Numbered from the stretch's first letter, positions 10,234 to 22,700 are shown. The stretch: 64,000 nucleotides of DNA from Watersipora subatra (GCF_963576615.1 NC_088712.1:53859114-53923113); one strand, 5' to 3'. Translations and numbers: made by a program. Notes: a model not told the origin generated them from the sequence alone.

Positions 10234-10420
10234 TCTATATTAATAAATCCAATTGTCATTGCGTCTGTGTGTCCATTGGTCTGCCTAAATGTTACGCGTT
10301 TCCACACTTTTTGGCCAATTTCATTCAAACTTCGCAAACGTATGCTCGGTGGCTTCCGTCAGGTCGCTAAAAATATTTGATTTGAAAACTCCATCTAGTA
10401 CCTGAGAACCATCCTCTTCT
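10234..10420 (+). mobile_element. Helitron-like 5' end fragment
   Basis: The sequence begins TCTATATTAATAAATCC after an A, followed by a CTGTGTGTCC-type stretch and TTTTTGGCCAATTTCATTCAAACTT. This is the usual look of Helitron left ends (TC terminus, insertion between A and T). No matching CTRR end with hairpin was found nearby, so it is probably truncated. Confidence 0.45.
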
Positions 10421-10847
10421 GCGGGCCATCTGCGTTGATAATAAAATAAATCCCTAATACCGCCAGGCTTACTGCTAGTATATTATAGGTCAGGAACCTC
10501 CTTAGTGACTATATACTCCCGTGTGAATCATGCCCACCAACCACAAAACAATTTTAAATTTTTAAACAGTTTCTAAATAGTTTGAAAAACAAGCTATTTC
10601 CGTTATGCTCATAGACAAACAGACGGCCTCCGCCAGGTCAGCCTTACAAAAGACTTCTAAGACCTGGTCCATCAGAAACTGGAGTAAACAACTAAATACT
10701 CATATAGCTGCTGCTAGGGTAAAGATGTGTAGGAGGTGAACACTCGAGCAGAGATTCTCATGCAAAATGAACGAACACCTATGAATAGACATAGATATGA
10801 AAATACTTTGGTTATACGCTGCAAATAAAAGTTTTGAAAATCCTGAC

Positions 10848-11080
10848 AACTTTAGTACGAAACTATTTTAAATAAAAACAACTTTTGTGGTAAACCATTT
10901 TACATGAGGACCACTTTAGTAGCAAATCATTTTATATAAACACCACTTTAGTATTGAGACATTTTATAGGGACACCACTATAGTATTGAGACATTTTATA
11001 TAAACACCACTTAAGTATTGAGACATTTTACATGAGGACCTTATTATCAGTGAACTATTTAAGATAAGGACCCGCTGCAA
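10848..11080. repeat. Degenerate 32-34-bp tandem repeat
   Basis: Six or seven diverged copies of a unit like caccactttagtattgagac followed by attttatataaa. The middle copies (10930-11030) are the closest to each other. Confidence 0.75.
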
Positions 11081-11558
11081 TATAACCTTTCAGATAAGGT
11101 CACTGGAAGTAGTGAAACAGTGAAACATTTCTGAAGTGGATCAATTACATTTTGGCCACTCCAGATGGGAGAGATAAAGGAAGAATACATGGCTAAAACC
11201 TTTATAGTAATAAATGTTGAGTCATAATGAAGACTTTTAATTTGGTTAACTTTGTGACTTCAGAGTTGAGTTATAAAACATGTGGTAGTGCAATGAAACA
11301 ACTGAGCTGCATAACGACTAAACAGGGCAGAGAAAATGAAAGATTCTACACTTTTGTCTTTATAACATTGAAGGAAGTTGATCCAACAATCATAGAAGGT
11401 AGTGGTAAAATTATTGTCAATAAAATATAGCATAGCTCCGAAAAATAGACGGTGGCAAAAAATGGATAGTATATAACGAAAGACAGTGCTATAAAAATAT
11501 AACGGATGTTTATAAAACATCATATAGGCTAATGCTTTCTTCATTATAATCTACCATA

Positions 11559-11948
11559 CTTTTCAGACTATAAACCACATCCCTATATAAGCCGCATCTG
11601 CTTTATTTTCTAACAAACGATAATAAAACAATACATAGGCCGCAACTTTGTATAGGCCGCAGAACTAAGGACGGTGTTTTTTAACCCGGCAGCAAATTTC
11701 CTGTGTGAAATGCAACAGTGCCTAACGGCACCGTTTCGCATTAACCGACGCTTTTTAACCTAGCGCCTAACGGAGCAGTACCGTTAGGCATTATTTCGTT
11801 TCTTCTTTCACAGCTAGAAGCACACTAACTGGAGATTCTGGTTAATGCACCCTAGCGGTGAAAGAAAAAGTCACAAAATAGCCGCACCCTTATATAAGCC
11901 CCATGGCTCAAATCATCAGAAAAAAGTAGCGGCTAATGGTCTGAAAAG
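11559..11948. mobile_element. MITE with CTTTTCAGAC termini, TA target site
   Basis: 390 bp with imperfect terminal inverted repeats. The left end reads CTTTTCAGACTATAAACC and the right end is its diverged complement ending GGTCTGAAAAG, flanked by TA at 11557-11558 and 11949-11950. The inside repeats an ATAAGCCGCA-type motif and holds a CCTAACGG/CCGTTAGG foldback. Non-coding, probably a Tc/mariner-type non-autonomous element. Confidence 0.75.
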
Positions 11949-12287
11949 TACGGAATACATCATAATCTATAGTCTCTGTCAATATAGAGGTCATAACCTG
12001 GGTCACATAACCCAACGAGGTCACATGACCCAACGAGGTCACATGCTCAAAGTATTTTAAGCAATGACTTTTTATTTTCAGTCGCCAAAATTGTTGTAAT
12101 GGCGGGTTTATCATTGTTTGAAATGAGAAAGTGATAACAGAATTAGCCAATGTGATGCGAGCGATGCAACATACTCGAATCAGTGCTGACATCATCAACA
12201 GAATAATTTAAATATTGAAGCAAAACTGATATTAGCTATTTGAGTCTAGATTAAAAGAGAGAAACTGAATGAAACAAGCAGACATAC

Positions 12288-12507
12288 CGTAGAAGATGAA
12301 CAAGTTGCAACATCTGAATAGACGAGGGCCACCTCAGAGATGATGACCATCACACTGTGTTCCTCTACCAGCCTACTGCTGCAGATAAGACTTGTAACCC
12401 GACAATAAGCCTGCACAGTCTGGAGCATAAGAGAATCTAAGGAGCTTCTTTCATCTGTCAATTTACTTGAGTTGCACCGAGGGTCGTCCTCCCTCAGCAA
12501 TAACAAG
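12288..12507 (-). CDS. Exon of unidentified minus-strand gene
   Basis: 220 bp between a TTACAG acceptor and a donor ACG|GTATGT. It starts with the last base of a split codon and ends on a codon boundary. It encodes 73 residues including SSLDSLMLQTVQAYCRVTSL and a Ser/Thr-rich end. Its start phase fits the end of the exon at 17810-17942 exactly. Confidence 0.65.
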
Positions 12508-12904
12508 CTGTAACAAGTACAAGTCATGCAGAAAGTATCCAATCCGTACAGATGGAATGGTATGTCAGAAGGATTCCTGGAAACACTTAGTAATGCACTT
12601 GTTCAATAAGCAATGTTCAATAAGGTTTACACTATATTGTTGTATCTCGGCATTGATGCAACAATACTTCGGTGATCGTCTGTAATAATGATGTTCACAC
12701 TATCACAAACCCATCCGTGTTTACATCAGTTAATAGGCCGAGGCATATCATTCTCATCATACAATAAGGTCACAGAAATAATTAAATACTAGTCCAGCAG
12801 CAACTCATGGAAGAAAATATAGATCAAGCTATCCGCTATAGCCAATCATCATCGCCGAAGAGATGCACATTGCATAGGCTTTCGTGGATGGGCGGCGAAC
12901 TTTT

Positions 12905-12931
12905 GGAAATGTTTAATTCTTAAACATTTCC
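12905..12931. repeat. Perfect 12-bp hairpin
   Basis: GGAAATGTTTAA, a 3-base loop, then its exact reverse complement. It lies in an intron. It could be a foldback or a relic of a small TIR element. Confidence 0.8.
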
Positions 12932-13266
12932 GCTACCGCATTAAAATCTTACCAAATGAATATTCTGCCCGACTTAACTGAGATGAATTTTTCAAAAAAC
13001 CGATATACCTCTAGTACTTAACCAATATCTTGAGAATAAAAACGGATATCGTTTTACTGTAAAATGCATCTTATTCAAAACAAAATTCTCTACAAGATAA
13101 GTATAAAGTGAATTCCACTCTCGTACAATCTCCAACATTTTATTTGCGTTGAACGAATGTGGTGTGTTTCCCTTACCCTGATGATAACAATCTGGTTTTC
13201 CCATTTTGTTTTAAAAAATAATTAGAAATGGAATTGTTGGACCAAACAATTTTCTTTTAGGTGCAC

Positions 13267-13568
13267 GTGATTGGCAACAAGGTTGTTTCACTGGAGACAA
13301 AATTTGATTGGTCTAGCTAATTTGTGGGCTTCATAATGAAAAGAAAAGTGAAATCTTATTGATAAGCCAATATATCGTTTTACGGTTGGTACTTTTATCG
13401 CTGCGAATTGTTGGAAATGCTTAGCGAAAATTTTTTCTATTGATAGCAAGTGATTGGCAAAAAGGTTGTTTCACTGGAGACAAAATTTGATTGGTCTAGC
13501 TTATGTGTGGGCTTCGTGATGAAAAAAAAGTGAAACCCTATTGATAAGCCGATACATCGGCTTGCGGT
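13267..13568. repeat. Direct repeat of about 119 bp, two copies
   Basis: 13267-13385 and 13450-13568 share gtgattggca, ggttgtttcactggagacaa, gtgggcttc and gataagcc blocks at about 85-90% identity by eye. The copies are 64 bp apart, in the same orientation. Origin unknown; a local duplication or two copies of a short interspersed element. Confidence 0.8.
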
Positions 13569-14030
13569 CTGTAGGCCTACTTATATTATTCCGAAAGCCT
13601 ATACATCGGCTTACGGTAGCGAAAGAGTTAACAACTGCAATCTTTCCGGCCTCTCTCAGCTGCCTTGACGATACGATCGGTTTCTGGTGCACATAATCGA
13701 CGAATGATCGCCGAGAGGAGACAATACTGACATACGCCGATCCAGTGTGAACCAGCCTCAAACTAAATGGTTTGTAAATCTCAGATAGCTTACTAAGTAA
13801 GTTTTGATAAGATTGTAGTGCATCTAGCATCCTGTTAGTTGTGAGACATTTTCATATTTGATTTCTGGTATCAATAACCTTAGGGTAGAAGCTAAAGTTC
13901 AGTAATAGCCACCTTATTAGATTTGGTGATCCTATGATATAATTTTCCTTCTCTTATGACACACACCGGGGTCATAAGGATATGTATTGTATGTATTGTA
14001 GCGCAAATGCGTATCTGATTATTAAAGGAC

Positions 14031-14070
14031 AAATTTGACTTGAAGGTTTTGTAACCTTTAAGTCAAATTT
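14031..14070. repeat. 18-bp hairpin with one mismatch
   Basis: AAATTTGACTTGAAGGTT, a TTGT loop, then AACCTTTAAGTCAAATTT. GAC before and GTC beyond the arms may extend the foldback. Confidence 0.8.
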
Positions 14071-16313
14071 ATAAAACGTCCTAATTTATTTAAAATTTAA
14101 ATTTAAAATTGAATCCTCGATGCATTTTTGCATCCGCCAATATCATAGTTCACTTGATATAACACAAATTCAAAAAGTTGGACAACTGCCATGTTTTGAG
14201 GATAAAGAAGAAAGAAAGAGTCTATGCTTTTGTTTTTAAAAAGATTTAGGGAACTTGGTTGAACTAACATAGAATATAGCGGTGAAAAATATTGTCAAAA
14301 CCATATAGCATGGCTCTTCATAAAAAAAAGGCAAATAATCATACATTGTTGCATAGAACTCTGAAGGACACCCGAGATTGGGGCTTTCCAATAACCACCC
14401 CATGTGTTGGAGCACCCAAATATGAGAAAAAGATGCTGTCTGAGGTGCACCATGGACAAGATGCTAGCTTGGTTGTTCCTGAGCTGGGCAGTTGCCCCAT
14501 AAATGGTTCATACCTTTTAAAGACAAACAGAGCTCATTGGTTTAAAACTTTTTTTTTTATCAATGTGTAGATAAAAATCTTTTTCCAATTGGCTGTTTTA
14601 GGCAGCTATACATGCAACACATTTCAAGTTATTGGCATTTCCAGACACTGGTAACATCTTATTATACCAATAAATTGTTGTAATAAATATAGGTAATTCA
14701 GGGCAAACCTAATTATATAATTATAAATTTTCTTTCCCGAAGGTTTGACTGCTAAAGTTACTGTTTGACCAGTTTGAGGTCTGAATACAGAAACTCATAT
14801 ATATATATAGCAATAAAAATTTCGATGCAAAACATTAAATTTGAATCACTTTGAGACGGCTCATGGTTGCAGTGTGCGACAGCATAAACGCAAGATCAGT
14901 GTAAAAAATAAGTACAAATGACAACACTACTAGGCCTTTTATTTGTGTACGGAAGTTGGTCTAAAACACAACGCCTTGCAACCTGTACAGCGGTTACAGT
15001 AGGAGTAGTTTTATTACCGATTGTGTGAACAACTCCTGTTATTCTATAGTTTTCTGAACGCCTGAGGGTATGTGTTTGGGGTGCTCAGAAGCATTACACG
15101 TCGTAATGGCAAATACTTCTGTAAAACGAGTCGAAACTTGGCCAACAATGATTCTCATTTGTAAGTGACCTGCACAGTTGCTGGGTTGTCGATAGATTAA
15201 AATTGATATCGTAAAGAATTTACCTTAGACTAAAATTATGTTGTCTGTCAGAAAATAATTTTCATGAAGACTGTCAATGTTATACCTTTGGAACTATTGA
15301 ATAGCCCAATACATTGATAGTCGAGATAAAAATCTCAAACAACATTCGCTTAGCCTATGTTACAGATTTTTCTGACATCTAAAAGTGGCAACAAACAGAG
15401 AACCAAACTAACAACATCGCCATTTTCAGTAAATGATACAAGGGTCAAGGTCACATTCTTGACAGACCAATCATTGTACAGAAAAACTAGACAAACTAAA
15501 GACACTTTTTGAAAGTGTTTTACAGTTTACTGGATATCTGAAAACAATTACTAAGTTTCGATACTACAGTGGTAGCGTAGCGACGCACCCCCATATGGCA
15601 CTGCAATGCCATCATGGTAACAGTCGTATCATTCTCACTCCATCGTAATTCAGTCTCACTGTTTAGAAGCAAAACACCCATGCGATGTGCCATCCTTGTG
15701 CCACAGAAACGGCCTTATCGACCAAGTGGCGAAAAACTTGTGTGTGCGCATAGGTCCTGCTTCCCTATTGCTTCATACACAAACATATACCTTGACATAA
15801 GGCGTCACACAAGCTTTGCTCATCTATAGAACATATAAACTATGGAAAGACGATCAGCTTGTCGGGGCAGCATAGCGCTTCGGCATTGGTACATCCAGAT
15901 GTCGTTACACTATCGCAGTATGGAAAATTAGTAAATGTCTCCTTAGTTGATGGAAGAATGTAATGAGGGAAAGATGCAGAAGGAAAGCGCATGCATGAAA
16001 CTAAAACTGAACACAGACTCATCCTAGTAGTCACACATCTTAACCATCTTAAAGGTAGATAATGAGGAAACAACGTTAAGGAAAACAAGGAAAGACCCCA
16101 ACGAATGATGACAGAATCGTTATCTGTGCAACTATCTATTGTTTTCCAACTATTTTATTTATGCTAGACTTTGGAGTAAACAAACAGTGATAAAACATAA
16201 TTGCCAGGCCCAGTATGAGAGAGTAATGAGCTTGAGTATGAGCTTTAAACAAGATTTAAAGCCCAACACAAGTAAAGATTATTTGAAGACACAAGTAAAG
16301 ATTTGTGGAGTTA

Positions 16314-16430
16314 CTGTAAAATCTCCAATTGAACGCCCCCCTCTATTTAAATGCCACCTCTATTTGACCGCCACAAAAGGGGAAGGATAGAAAAATAGAG
16401 CCCCACTGCGTTCAAATAGAGGTTTTACGA
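16314..16430. mobile_element. Short MITE, about 117 bp, copy 1
   Basis: Terminal inverted repeats of the type TGTAAAAYCTCYAWTTGAAC are present: the left end reads tgtaaaatctccaattgaac, and the right end is the complement ending ggttttacg. Inside are repeated ATTTGAACGCCAC-like words. A second copy is at about 26516-26614. Confidence 0.65.
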
Positions 16431-17519
16431 TTTGTGAAATAATCTTAAAATAATCACTTCTTACTAAAAGGCAGAGAAACCGGAATCCTTAATGATAAAA
16501 CATCTATAAATAAACCAGCACATCCAGGGGATATGTAGCTAGAGACAGAAAAATAATAAAACCATAAGCTGTGACAGACGGCGGGTAGTGATTCCACACT
16601 TGTTTGATGCGCAAGTCATAAGAGAGCATGTGTATCCTTATTTTTTCATGACGTCATTCTATCGTTGTCTGCCATCTTTATGGACAACATTTATCGTTAA
16701 AAACACGAAGCTTCTGCAATTAATTATTGCAAACAATGCTTTTGTTTGAAAATTTTTTATTTTAGTATCAAAACCACACCGGAAAATACTATTAACTAAG
16801 AGAATGACTATCGTTTTCTACAAAGATGGCGGCTTTTTCGTGGACGAGCGCATGTGCAAACATGGTGATGACGTCAGAAAAACTATGGATACAAAGTGAC
16901 TCTATATGATTAATCAATTAGGCTTGATCAATGAACTTGTAAACTCCCAATGACTGAATTACACAACTAGTCCTTGACATTACTCCCAGCAAATCTCTCT
17001 TATCAAAAGTTTGCACAACTGCTGAAGAACAAAGAAAACCAACCAATAAATGGAAGCAAGTTTGCGCAAAAATGCTATCACTAGCTGGGACATCATTTTG
17101 TCACTACATTATGCATCAGTAAGCAGCTTTCCATTTTCAGCTTGTTGGTTTTCAACTGGGTTTCTTTGTAATTTTTGTGTGTTGTGTCATAAAGGACTGG
17201 GTGTGCTTTTATTAAATCTATGAACAATTCAGTGTTAATATTGATGATGTTTCAATTGTAACATAATAGCAAAATGTTGTTGCTGTACGTTGGTGAATAT
17301 CGATATGACACAAATTACCAGCCATAGAATTACATTATGGGAAAACCAACCAATCTAAACGCATCTCGCGCGCGATAAAGTTGTGATAGAGAATGTCTAG
17401 CATTATCGCTCTGCATGAGCTCGCTGAGCGAGTTCTAGCGCAGATTAGCGCCACACAGCACAATCTCGCACTAAATACTACCTAGCGTGTTTGCACCTTT
17501 GAGGCGATCAAATTTGTGC

Positions 17520-17575
17520 GAGTGGTGGAATTTTGTTCTACTAAGCTGAAAGTCGTGAGTTCAAATCCCATTAAA
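17520..17575 (+). repeat. tRNA-derived SINE-like fragment
   Basis: gagtggtgga is followed by AGTTCAAATCC (17558-17568), close to the pol III B-box GGTTCGANTCC, then a T-rich tail. The same shape recurs at 22448-22700. Not a functional tRNA gene: no acceptor stem closes. Confidence 0.45.
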
Positions 17576-17809
17576 AGAAATCTTTTTTCTAACCCCTAAG
17601 CATTGATTCGGAAGGGCATGGCTCTTATTATAATGATGATAAGTTCATATGGTTGTTTAGACGCTATAATTATGTTCACACCAAACCCACCAAGTGGTCA
17701 CTTGAGACCATGCATAGATTTAGTTTAACATGGTTTGGTTTTGGTAAGTACATTATCTTACTTGATATTTTACTTGATAAGTACCTTCTAGGGTAAGTAT
17801 ATATCTTAC

Positions 17810-17942
17810 TTGGTAATGAATACAGTAAACTCTGGCAGGGCATCCGAGGCTAGTTTAACTCGAGAAGAATGGCTGTCCATCTCGCATAGGTCTGCTATTA
17901 GCTGGACACATACTCCACACACTCCATTATACACCAGGGGAT
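17810..17942 (-). CDS. Exon of unidentified minus-strand gene
   Basis: 133 bp between acceptor TTCTTGCAG and donor CCAA|GTAAGA. It encodes 43 full codons including GVCVQLIADLCEMDSHSS, with split codons at both ends. The start phase matches the exon at 21192-21273 (G|AT) and the end phase matches 12288-12507 (AA|C). The GVC...LCE.D stretch faintly recalls part of the nucleoporin NUP188, but the other exons do not follow NUP188 order, so I do not assign it. Confidence 0.65.
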
Positions 17943-19386
17943 CTGCAAGAATGTGTGACATATATAATTGTACCATGAAAAAGATAAGCAAAGAGTGAAC
18001 TGCAAAGCAGAAGGCAGCTTTAGACCAATAGTTTACACGGAATCGGAGAGAATATCAACAGCTCTCGATAAATTGTAATGACAACTAGAAATTCTGCAGT
18101 TTTAACAAATATATCGCTTAGCAAGAATCGATGCACCTAAAAAACAGACGCTTCATCTTTAACAATAGTGGCTGTGACTTCTATCTCCATCTTCAAAGAC
18201 TTAGCGACGAATTACGTATTCAACGAGGATGCATGAAATAGTGAATAATTTTTTTTCATCTGTGACAAGGCTCAATGCTAGCAGGATGAGAGCCAGTCAT
18301 TCTATAAAATTTCCATACTGTACTTGGGAAGGAAGGATTTAGCCGTGTTAAACCATAGCTCATATATAATCAGTTAGTTTAGATGGACTGATAAATGATT
18401 CCTATCTGTGTATTTATTAAAGAGAGGTTACTGTCCAGGACCCTTCCATAGGCCATTATTTGCAGGCTCGGCTACCCACGAGCTATGATGATTCAAGCAT
18501 GGAAAGTCTACGACTATATGATAGAGTTTGATTGCTATCGGGTATAAATAAAAACAAGGAGCATATCTCTGGTATAACTTATTGACCGTTACCAACTAAT
18601 CAAGGGTGCATTAATCAGTTCAGCGAATGTGCCAAACCTCGACCATCGATCATAATATGGAACTCCTAATTTTCTGGTTCCAATAGAATCGTTATATGTA
18701 ATAATGTTGTAGCTTTCCCTGCCATGGCTACACCATATCATATCTAATGTTGAGGTCACTTGCCCTTCATAGAAACAAAGACTTACACTAAAGTTCCTTC
18801 ACCTTACTTTTCTTCCATAAATTTTAAACATGAAGTCAGCCAAATCTATTTCGAAGGTCAATAACACTTCTGTCTACATTTCCAAAATCCCCTGGCAGTC
18901 ACTCATAGAGGAGGTATGCATACATAACTTTAATTATCGCTGTACTTCAGAACATGTCACGTATAAATTCGGTCACATAACATTGCATTTAAAGATGAAC
19001 TCGTGCGAAATTTTTGTAGATTTTATCAGAAAGTATCAAAATTCTTCTATCATTTGCGATTGTTTTTGATGTTTGAATAAATACGTGAACACAGAATAAA
19101 GACGTGTAATGCTGCAACTTGAGTGCAATAGCCGATATCAACTATAGCAACTAGTGATGTCATTTCACGCGTATTTTTCTTCCGAGTGTTTCATACGTGA
19201 TCAGGTTTTGTCAATTTTAATCTTGAAAAATCCTGGCAGTCAAATCACCTAAAACATCAAAAACAATTACAAATGATAGAAAAACCTACAAAAACTCTGT
19301 GGAAGTTCATCTATAAACTAGTAGCAAACGGAAATCAATTTTAGTCGAAGACTGTATTTATCTGCCTTTATAGCCTGCTCTTTTAA

Positions 19387-20261
19387 GGTTGACTTGCAAC
19401 AAAATTCACATTACAGTTATTTGATATCATAAGATTTACCATGTCTTACTCTGTTGTGTTGAAGGTGCCAAATATGTGGAAATGTGATTACAAGCTCTTA
19501 AAAGCTCAAAAACGAACAGTTAATCGCAGCCACGCGAGACCGCCGTAGTTTGGATTCTCTTTCCAAAGCAGCTCAAATGTGATGCAGTCGTGAGAGATGG
19601 TTTCTGTTTACACTTTCTTGCAACCTTATTCATCGAAATATTTTCACAAATATACTTCACGCATTCAATAAAACTATGTCTATTGTTCTTACGCGTCTGT
19701 TTTATCGTCATTGTATTGCTGTCACTTTAGCACTGATATTTTATAACTTACCGTAAAAAATCATTAAACTTTTTAACCTTAGCTCGAAGGAGTACATATT
19801 ATTGTCTGATCATCATGACGAGCCTGTTGGTTACCTGTGATAATCGAAAAGTGCTGCAAAAATTATTTGCGAAGTATTGGGTCACATGATCAGATTACGA
19901 CTTGCCGATTAGACCGGGCTGAAACAAAACTGTAAAGTAGCGAGCATCTATATTTGATACGGGGTCTTTGGTAAAACCCGAAGTGTTTGTCATAAACTAG
20001 TACTACGATAAGTTTTATATTGAGCTTTGTATTGGCCTTTCAATTCAGGCGAGAACATACATGACAAGATGATAACCAAATTTCGTGGCTACATCATCGA
20101 AATAAAGAGATTCCAATCTACGGCGGGCTTTTCGTTTTTGAGCTTTTAAGAGCTTGTAATCCCATTTCCACATATTTGGCACTTGCAACACAACAGAGTA
20201 AGACATGGTGAATCTTTTGATACCAAATAACTGTAATGTGAATTTTGTTGCAAGTCAACCT
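19387..20261. mobile_element. TTAA-flanked long-TIR MITE, copy A
   Basis: 875 bp. Both ends carry the family's long inverted repeat (GGTTGACTTGCAACAAAATT...), running about 160 bp in. Flanks are TTAA on the left and TTTA on the right. No transposase is encoded. Family consensus features: TTAA target, ends AGGTTGACTTGC, internal GATCATGTGACCC and CGTAAAATGA-type words. Most likely mobilised by a piggyBac-type transposase. Confidence 0.88.
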
Positions 20262-20619
20262 TTTATATTTTGCATAGAGATGTTATTCAGTCATGCTTGT
20301 AAAAAACTGCCCATCCAATTAAAACCACTCAAGTGTAGGGTGAATAAATTAATGACATGTTTACATACATCAGGAAGTTCACAATCAGAGCACTGTTATG
20401 ATAAGTAGTATGGTATGATCATCCGCACATATAAGCTTATAATAGCCATAAAAAGTAACATATATTCTTAAGTGCAGTGATGCAAGCAACATATGTTACT
20501 AGATTAGTAAAAGGCTGGCCGTGAAAGGCATGCACGCCACTATCAAAAAAATGTAGAGAATTACGTTCAACTGTAAACACCCATTGCAGCTAGTATACGG
20601 TTGCACTTCCTACTTGTAT

Positions 20620-20895
20620 CTGGTTTTGTTTCATATTGATATATAGTTTTGTTTCATATTGATACGTAGTTTCATTTCATATCGATATGTAGTTTCACTT
20701 CATGTTGATATCTAGTTTAACACCATCATGATATGTTGTTTCTTTCATATCAATATGTAGTTTCACTTCACATTGATACATTGTTTCCCTTCATATGGTT
20801 ATGCAGTTTCACTTTGTGGATATCTGGTTTAACACAATCATGACATGTCGTTTCATTTCCTGTTAATATCCGCTTTTTTCATATTCATTTAGTTT
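20620..20895. repeat. Degenerate 22-26-bp tandem repeat
   Basis: About eleven diverged copies of tagtttcatttcatattgat, some with a tttaacaccatcatgatat variant that recurs after about four copies, hinting at a roughly 120-bp higher-order unit. Confidence 0.8.
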
Positions 20896-21191
20896 TGAGT
20901 CCACACTGACGGAAAATTCACTCATATGTAAAAAGAAAATTATCACCTTAAAGGTAACCATTAAGAATTTTAAAACTAGAGCCAAAAGTGACTACTCTAT
21001 GATTTCTGGAGCTAGCATAAATCAAAAAGGAACAATAGACAGAATATGACACATGTCCCACATACTGACACGGGGCACCAGCAGGCCGATGTCACTGAAT
21101 GCAGCACATTACACAGAGACACGAGACATGTCATGCTATATCTGTGGTTCCTAAATAGGACATCATGTTGGCAGATAGTGGGATTACTGAC

Positions 21192-21273
21192 CTAACTCGG
21201 CCATATCAATAGTTCTCTTCGATTGTAGCCAATGCCAAAGAAGCTTAAACAAGTCTTCCTTGCATCCGACTGT
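21192..21273 (-). CDS. Exon of unidentified minus-strand gene
   Basis: 82 bp between a TTGCAG acceptor and a TTAG|GTCAGT donor. It encodes 27 codons plus one base, including CKEDLFKLLWHWLQSKRT. Starts on a codon boundary, which matches the end of 24053-24113, and its last base joins 17810-17942 in phase. Confidence 0.65.
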
Positions 21274-21645
21274 CTGCAACAATCAATCAATAATTGGTAA
21301 CTGTTCAAACAGAAGAGAAGAATTACTAGCTATCAAAGCAGCTCAATATATTGAGAGTGACGTTATGACAAATTGAATACACCCTGCCATAACGGGAGGA
21401 GAGCGTGCCCAAAACACCATATAAAACTGTCGGAACTAAGGCTTGATTTTATGCACATTCAACTCCTGCTTGACAAATAGGATGGTCAAGATATAAAGGA
21501 ATACTTAAATGCAGTAACAAAACTATAATTCCTTTTCCACATTTAAGACTATAGGTTGGGGTCTCAGCATTTACCCTTAGTGAAGTGTAAGCATTTGATA
21601 GTGGAACAAAGCAATACTGCAAATCTCTGACTCTACACCAAATTC

Positions 21646-21938
21646 TAGTGGTTCTTAGCCTGTGTTTGATCGAACCGTAGGGGTTCTGTTAGTCAGTCAT
21701 AGGGATTCGATGGAGGTCTCTCAAAGGCAACATCGGAAGTCACACTGATTTGCAAAGAAAAGATATGTAATTTGCTGTGAGTACACAGTGATGTTAATGC
21801 ACAGTTCGCTTTGCGCACTAGTAAAACATATACTGAAGGTGAAAAAACTCATAATTTATTTTTAAATAATGAAGAGTTCAATGAAGAGGCATCAAAAACT
21901 GGTGTGTTTAGTACATCCAACAAGGTTAAGAACCAGTG
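21646..21938 (+). mobile_element. hAT-like MITE, unoccupied copy
   Basis: 293 bp with ends TAGTGGTTCTTAGCCTGTG and AGGTTAAGAACCAGTG, the CAGTGGTTCT(T/C)AACC type of many hAT elements. Inside are GATCGAACCG, a GGGATTCGATGGAGG stretch and CATCCAACAAGGTTAAG. It is the same element as 61225-63343 but without the two later insertions, so it documents both empty sites. Confidence 0.75.
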
Positions 21939-22349
21939 ACCTGATAGAAGACAACAGTTACTATGCTAAATGTACATTGATTGTACTGCAGCTGACTGGT
22001 TGCAATGCAAATTGTAATTATCATAATAGCATTCATCTCTTACATATCAAATCTTCAGGAATGCCACAAGTGAATGACCCTCGTGCAAACCTCTCACTTA
22101 TGGTTGACCGTATTACGCGGATACAGTTTCTGTATGATATTGTATAAAAGGTATCAATATAATCCATTTTACAATAAAGTTACCTGAAACTAAAGGTTCA
22201 CAGATATCTTTAACACAATTCATAAAGATCAGTGTTTCAATCTACTGAGAAACTGATAGGCTCTAGAATATTGTGAATGGGTTTTTATGGATACTCAATA
22301 GATCAAAGTTTCAGCTCTTGCAGCCCTATACTATCAAGATTACTAGTAC

Positions 22350-22382
22350 CATAGATATAGTAAACCGTTTACTATATCTATG
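22350..22382. repeat. 33-bp near-perfect palindrome
   Basis: CATAGATATAGTAAAC, one central base, then its exact reverse complement. Weaker pairing extends outwards (ACTAGTAC / GACTGGTAGT). Confidence 0.85.
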
Positions 22383-22447
22383 ACTGGTAGTCTAACGCCC
22401 TGTGACAGCTTGTCAGGTGTGGTGACTACCTGCAGTTATTCTGAAAG

Positions 22448-22700
22448 GCTAGTTGGCGGCAGATTGGTGCAGGTGTTGCAGTGTTGGCCCAAAGTCGCAA
22501 GTTTGAATCCCATATGATGTGATCATTTTGCCAATGCCGGCAGTCTAGTGTGCCATTAGAGATCATCCGAGAGTGTAATAACCCTACGTACAATTATGCA
22601 TTGAGCAGTTGAGTAGTTGTTAGAATGTTGGCATACCATGCTGAAAGTTGCGAGTTCAAGCCCCATACGATGTAATTTCTTTACCCAACCTCCAACAATG
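22448..22700 (+). repeat. tRNA-derived SINE-like repeats
   Basis: 22465-22475 is TGGTGCAGGTG, an exact fit to the pol III A-box TRGYNNARNNG. AGTTTGAATCC at 22500-22510 is a near B-box. A second unit at 22601-22680 has AGTTCAAGCCC as B-box, followed by CATACGATGTAATTTCTTT. Both B-boxes are followed by CCATAYGATGTRAT, a shared tail. Degenerate; no cloverleaf closes fully. Confidence 0.55.

Larger units (their letters stand above)
9943..12287. other. Intron of unidentified gene
   Basis: Holds a Helitron-type 5' end, a decayed 32-bp tandem repeat and a TA-flanked MITE, listed separately. Between them I see no coding frame I can support. Confidence 0.5.
12508..17809. other. Long intron of unidentified gene
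   Basis: No supported coding exon. Contains two hairpins, a 120-bp direct repeat, a short MITE and a tRNA-like SINE piece, listed separately. At 16625-16905 there is a weak inverted repeat (TGTATCC ... TGACGTCA on both sides), probably a decayed MITE. A 38-bp AG/GT-bounded stretch at 13794-13831 was considered as an exon but breaks the phase chain. Confidence 0.5.
17943..21191. other. Intron of unidentified gene
   Basis: Holds a full TTAA-type MITE (19387-20261) and a 24-bp degenerate repeat (20620-20895). An 80-codon plus-strand frame at 18830-19069 has no recognisable domain and I do not call it a gene. The remainder shows nothing. Confidence 0.5.

Noticed and set aside
13794..13831. 38-bp exon in the unidentified gene
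   Set aside because: Splice sites are plausible but including it breaks the phase match between 17810-17942 and 12288-12507.
15540..16088. Possible coding stretches, including a C2-like PYVKVYV on the minus strand
   Set aside because: Match is only a few residues; stops and frame changes follow and no splice sites fit.
22465..22675. Functional tRNA genes
   Set aside because: A- and B-boxes are present but acceptor and anticodon stems do not close; SINE-like remnants instead.
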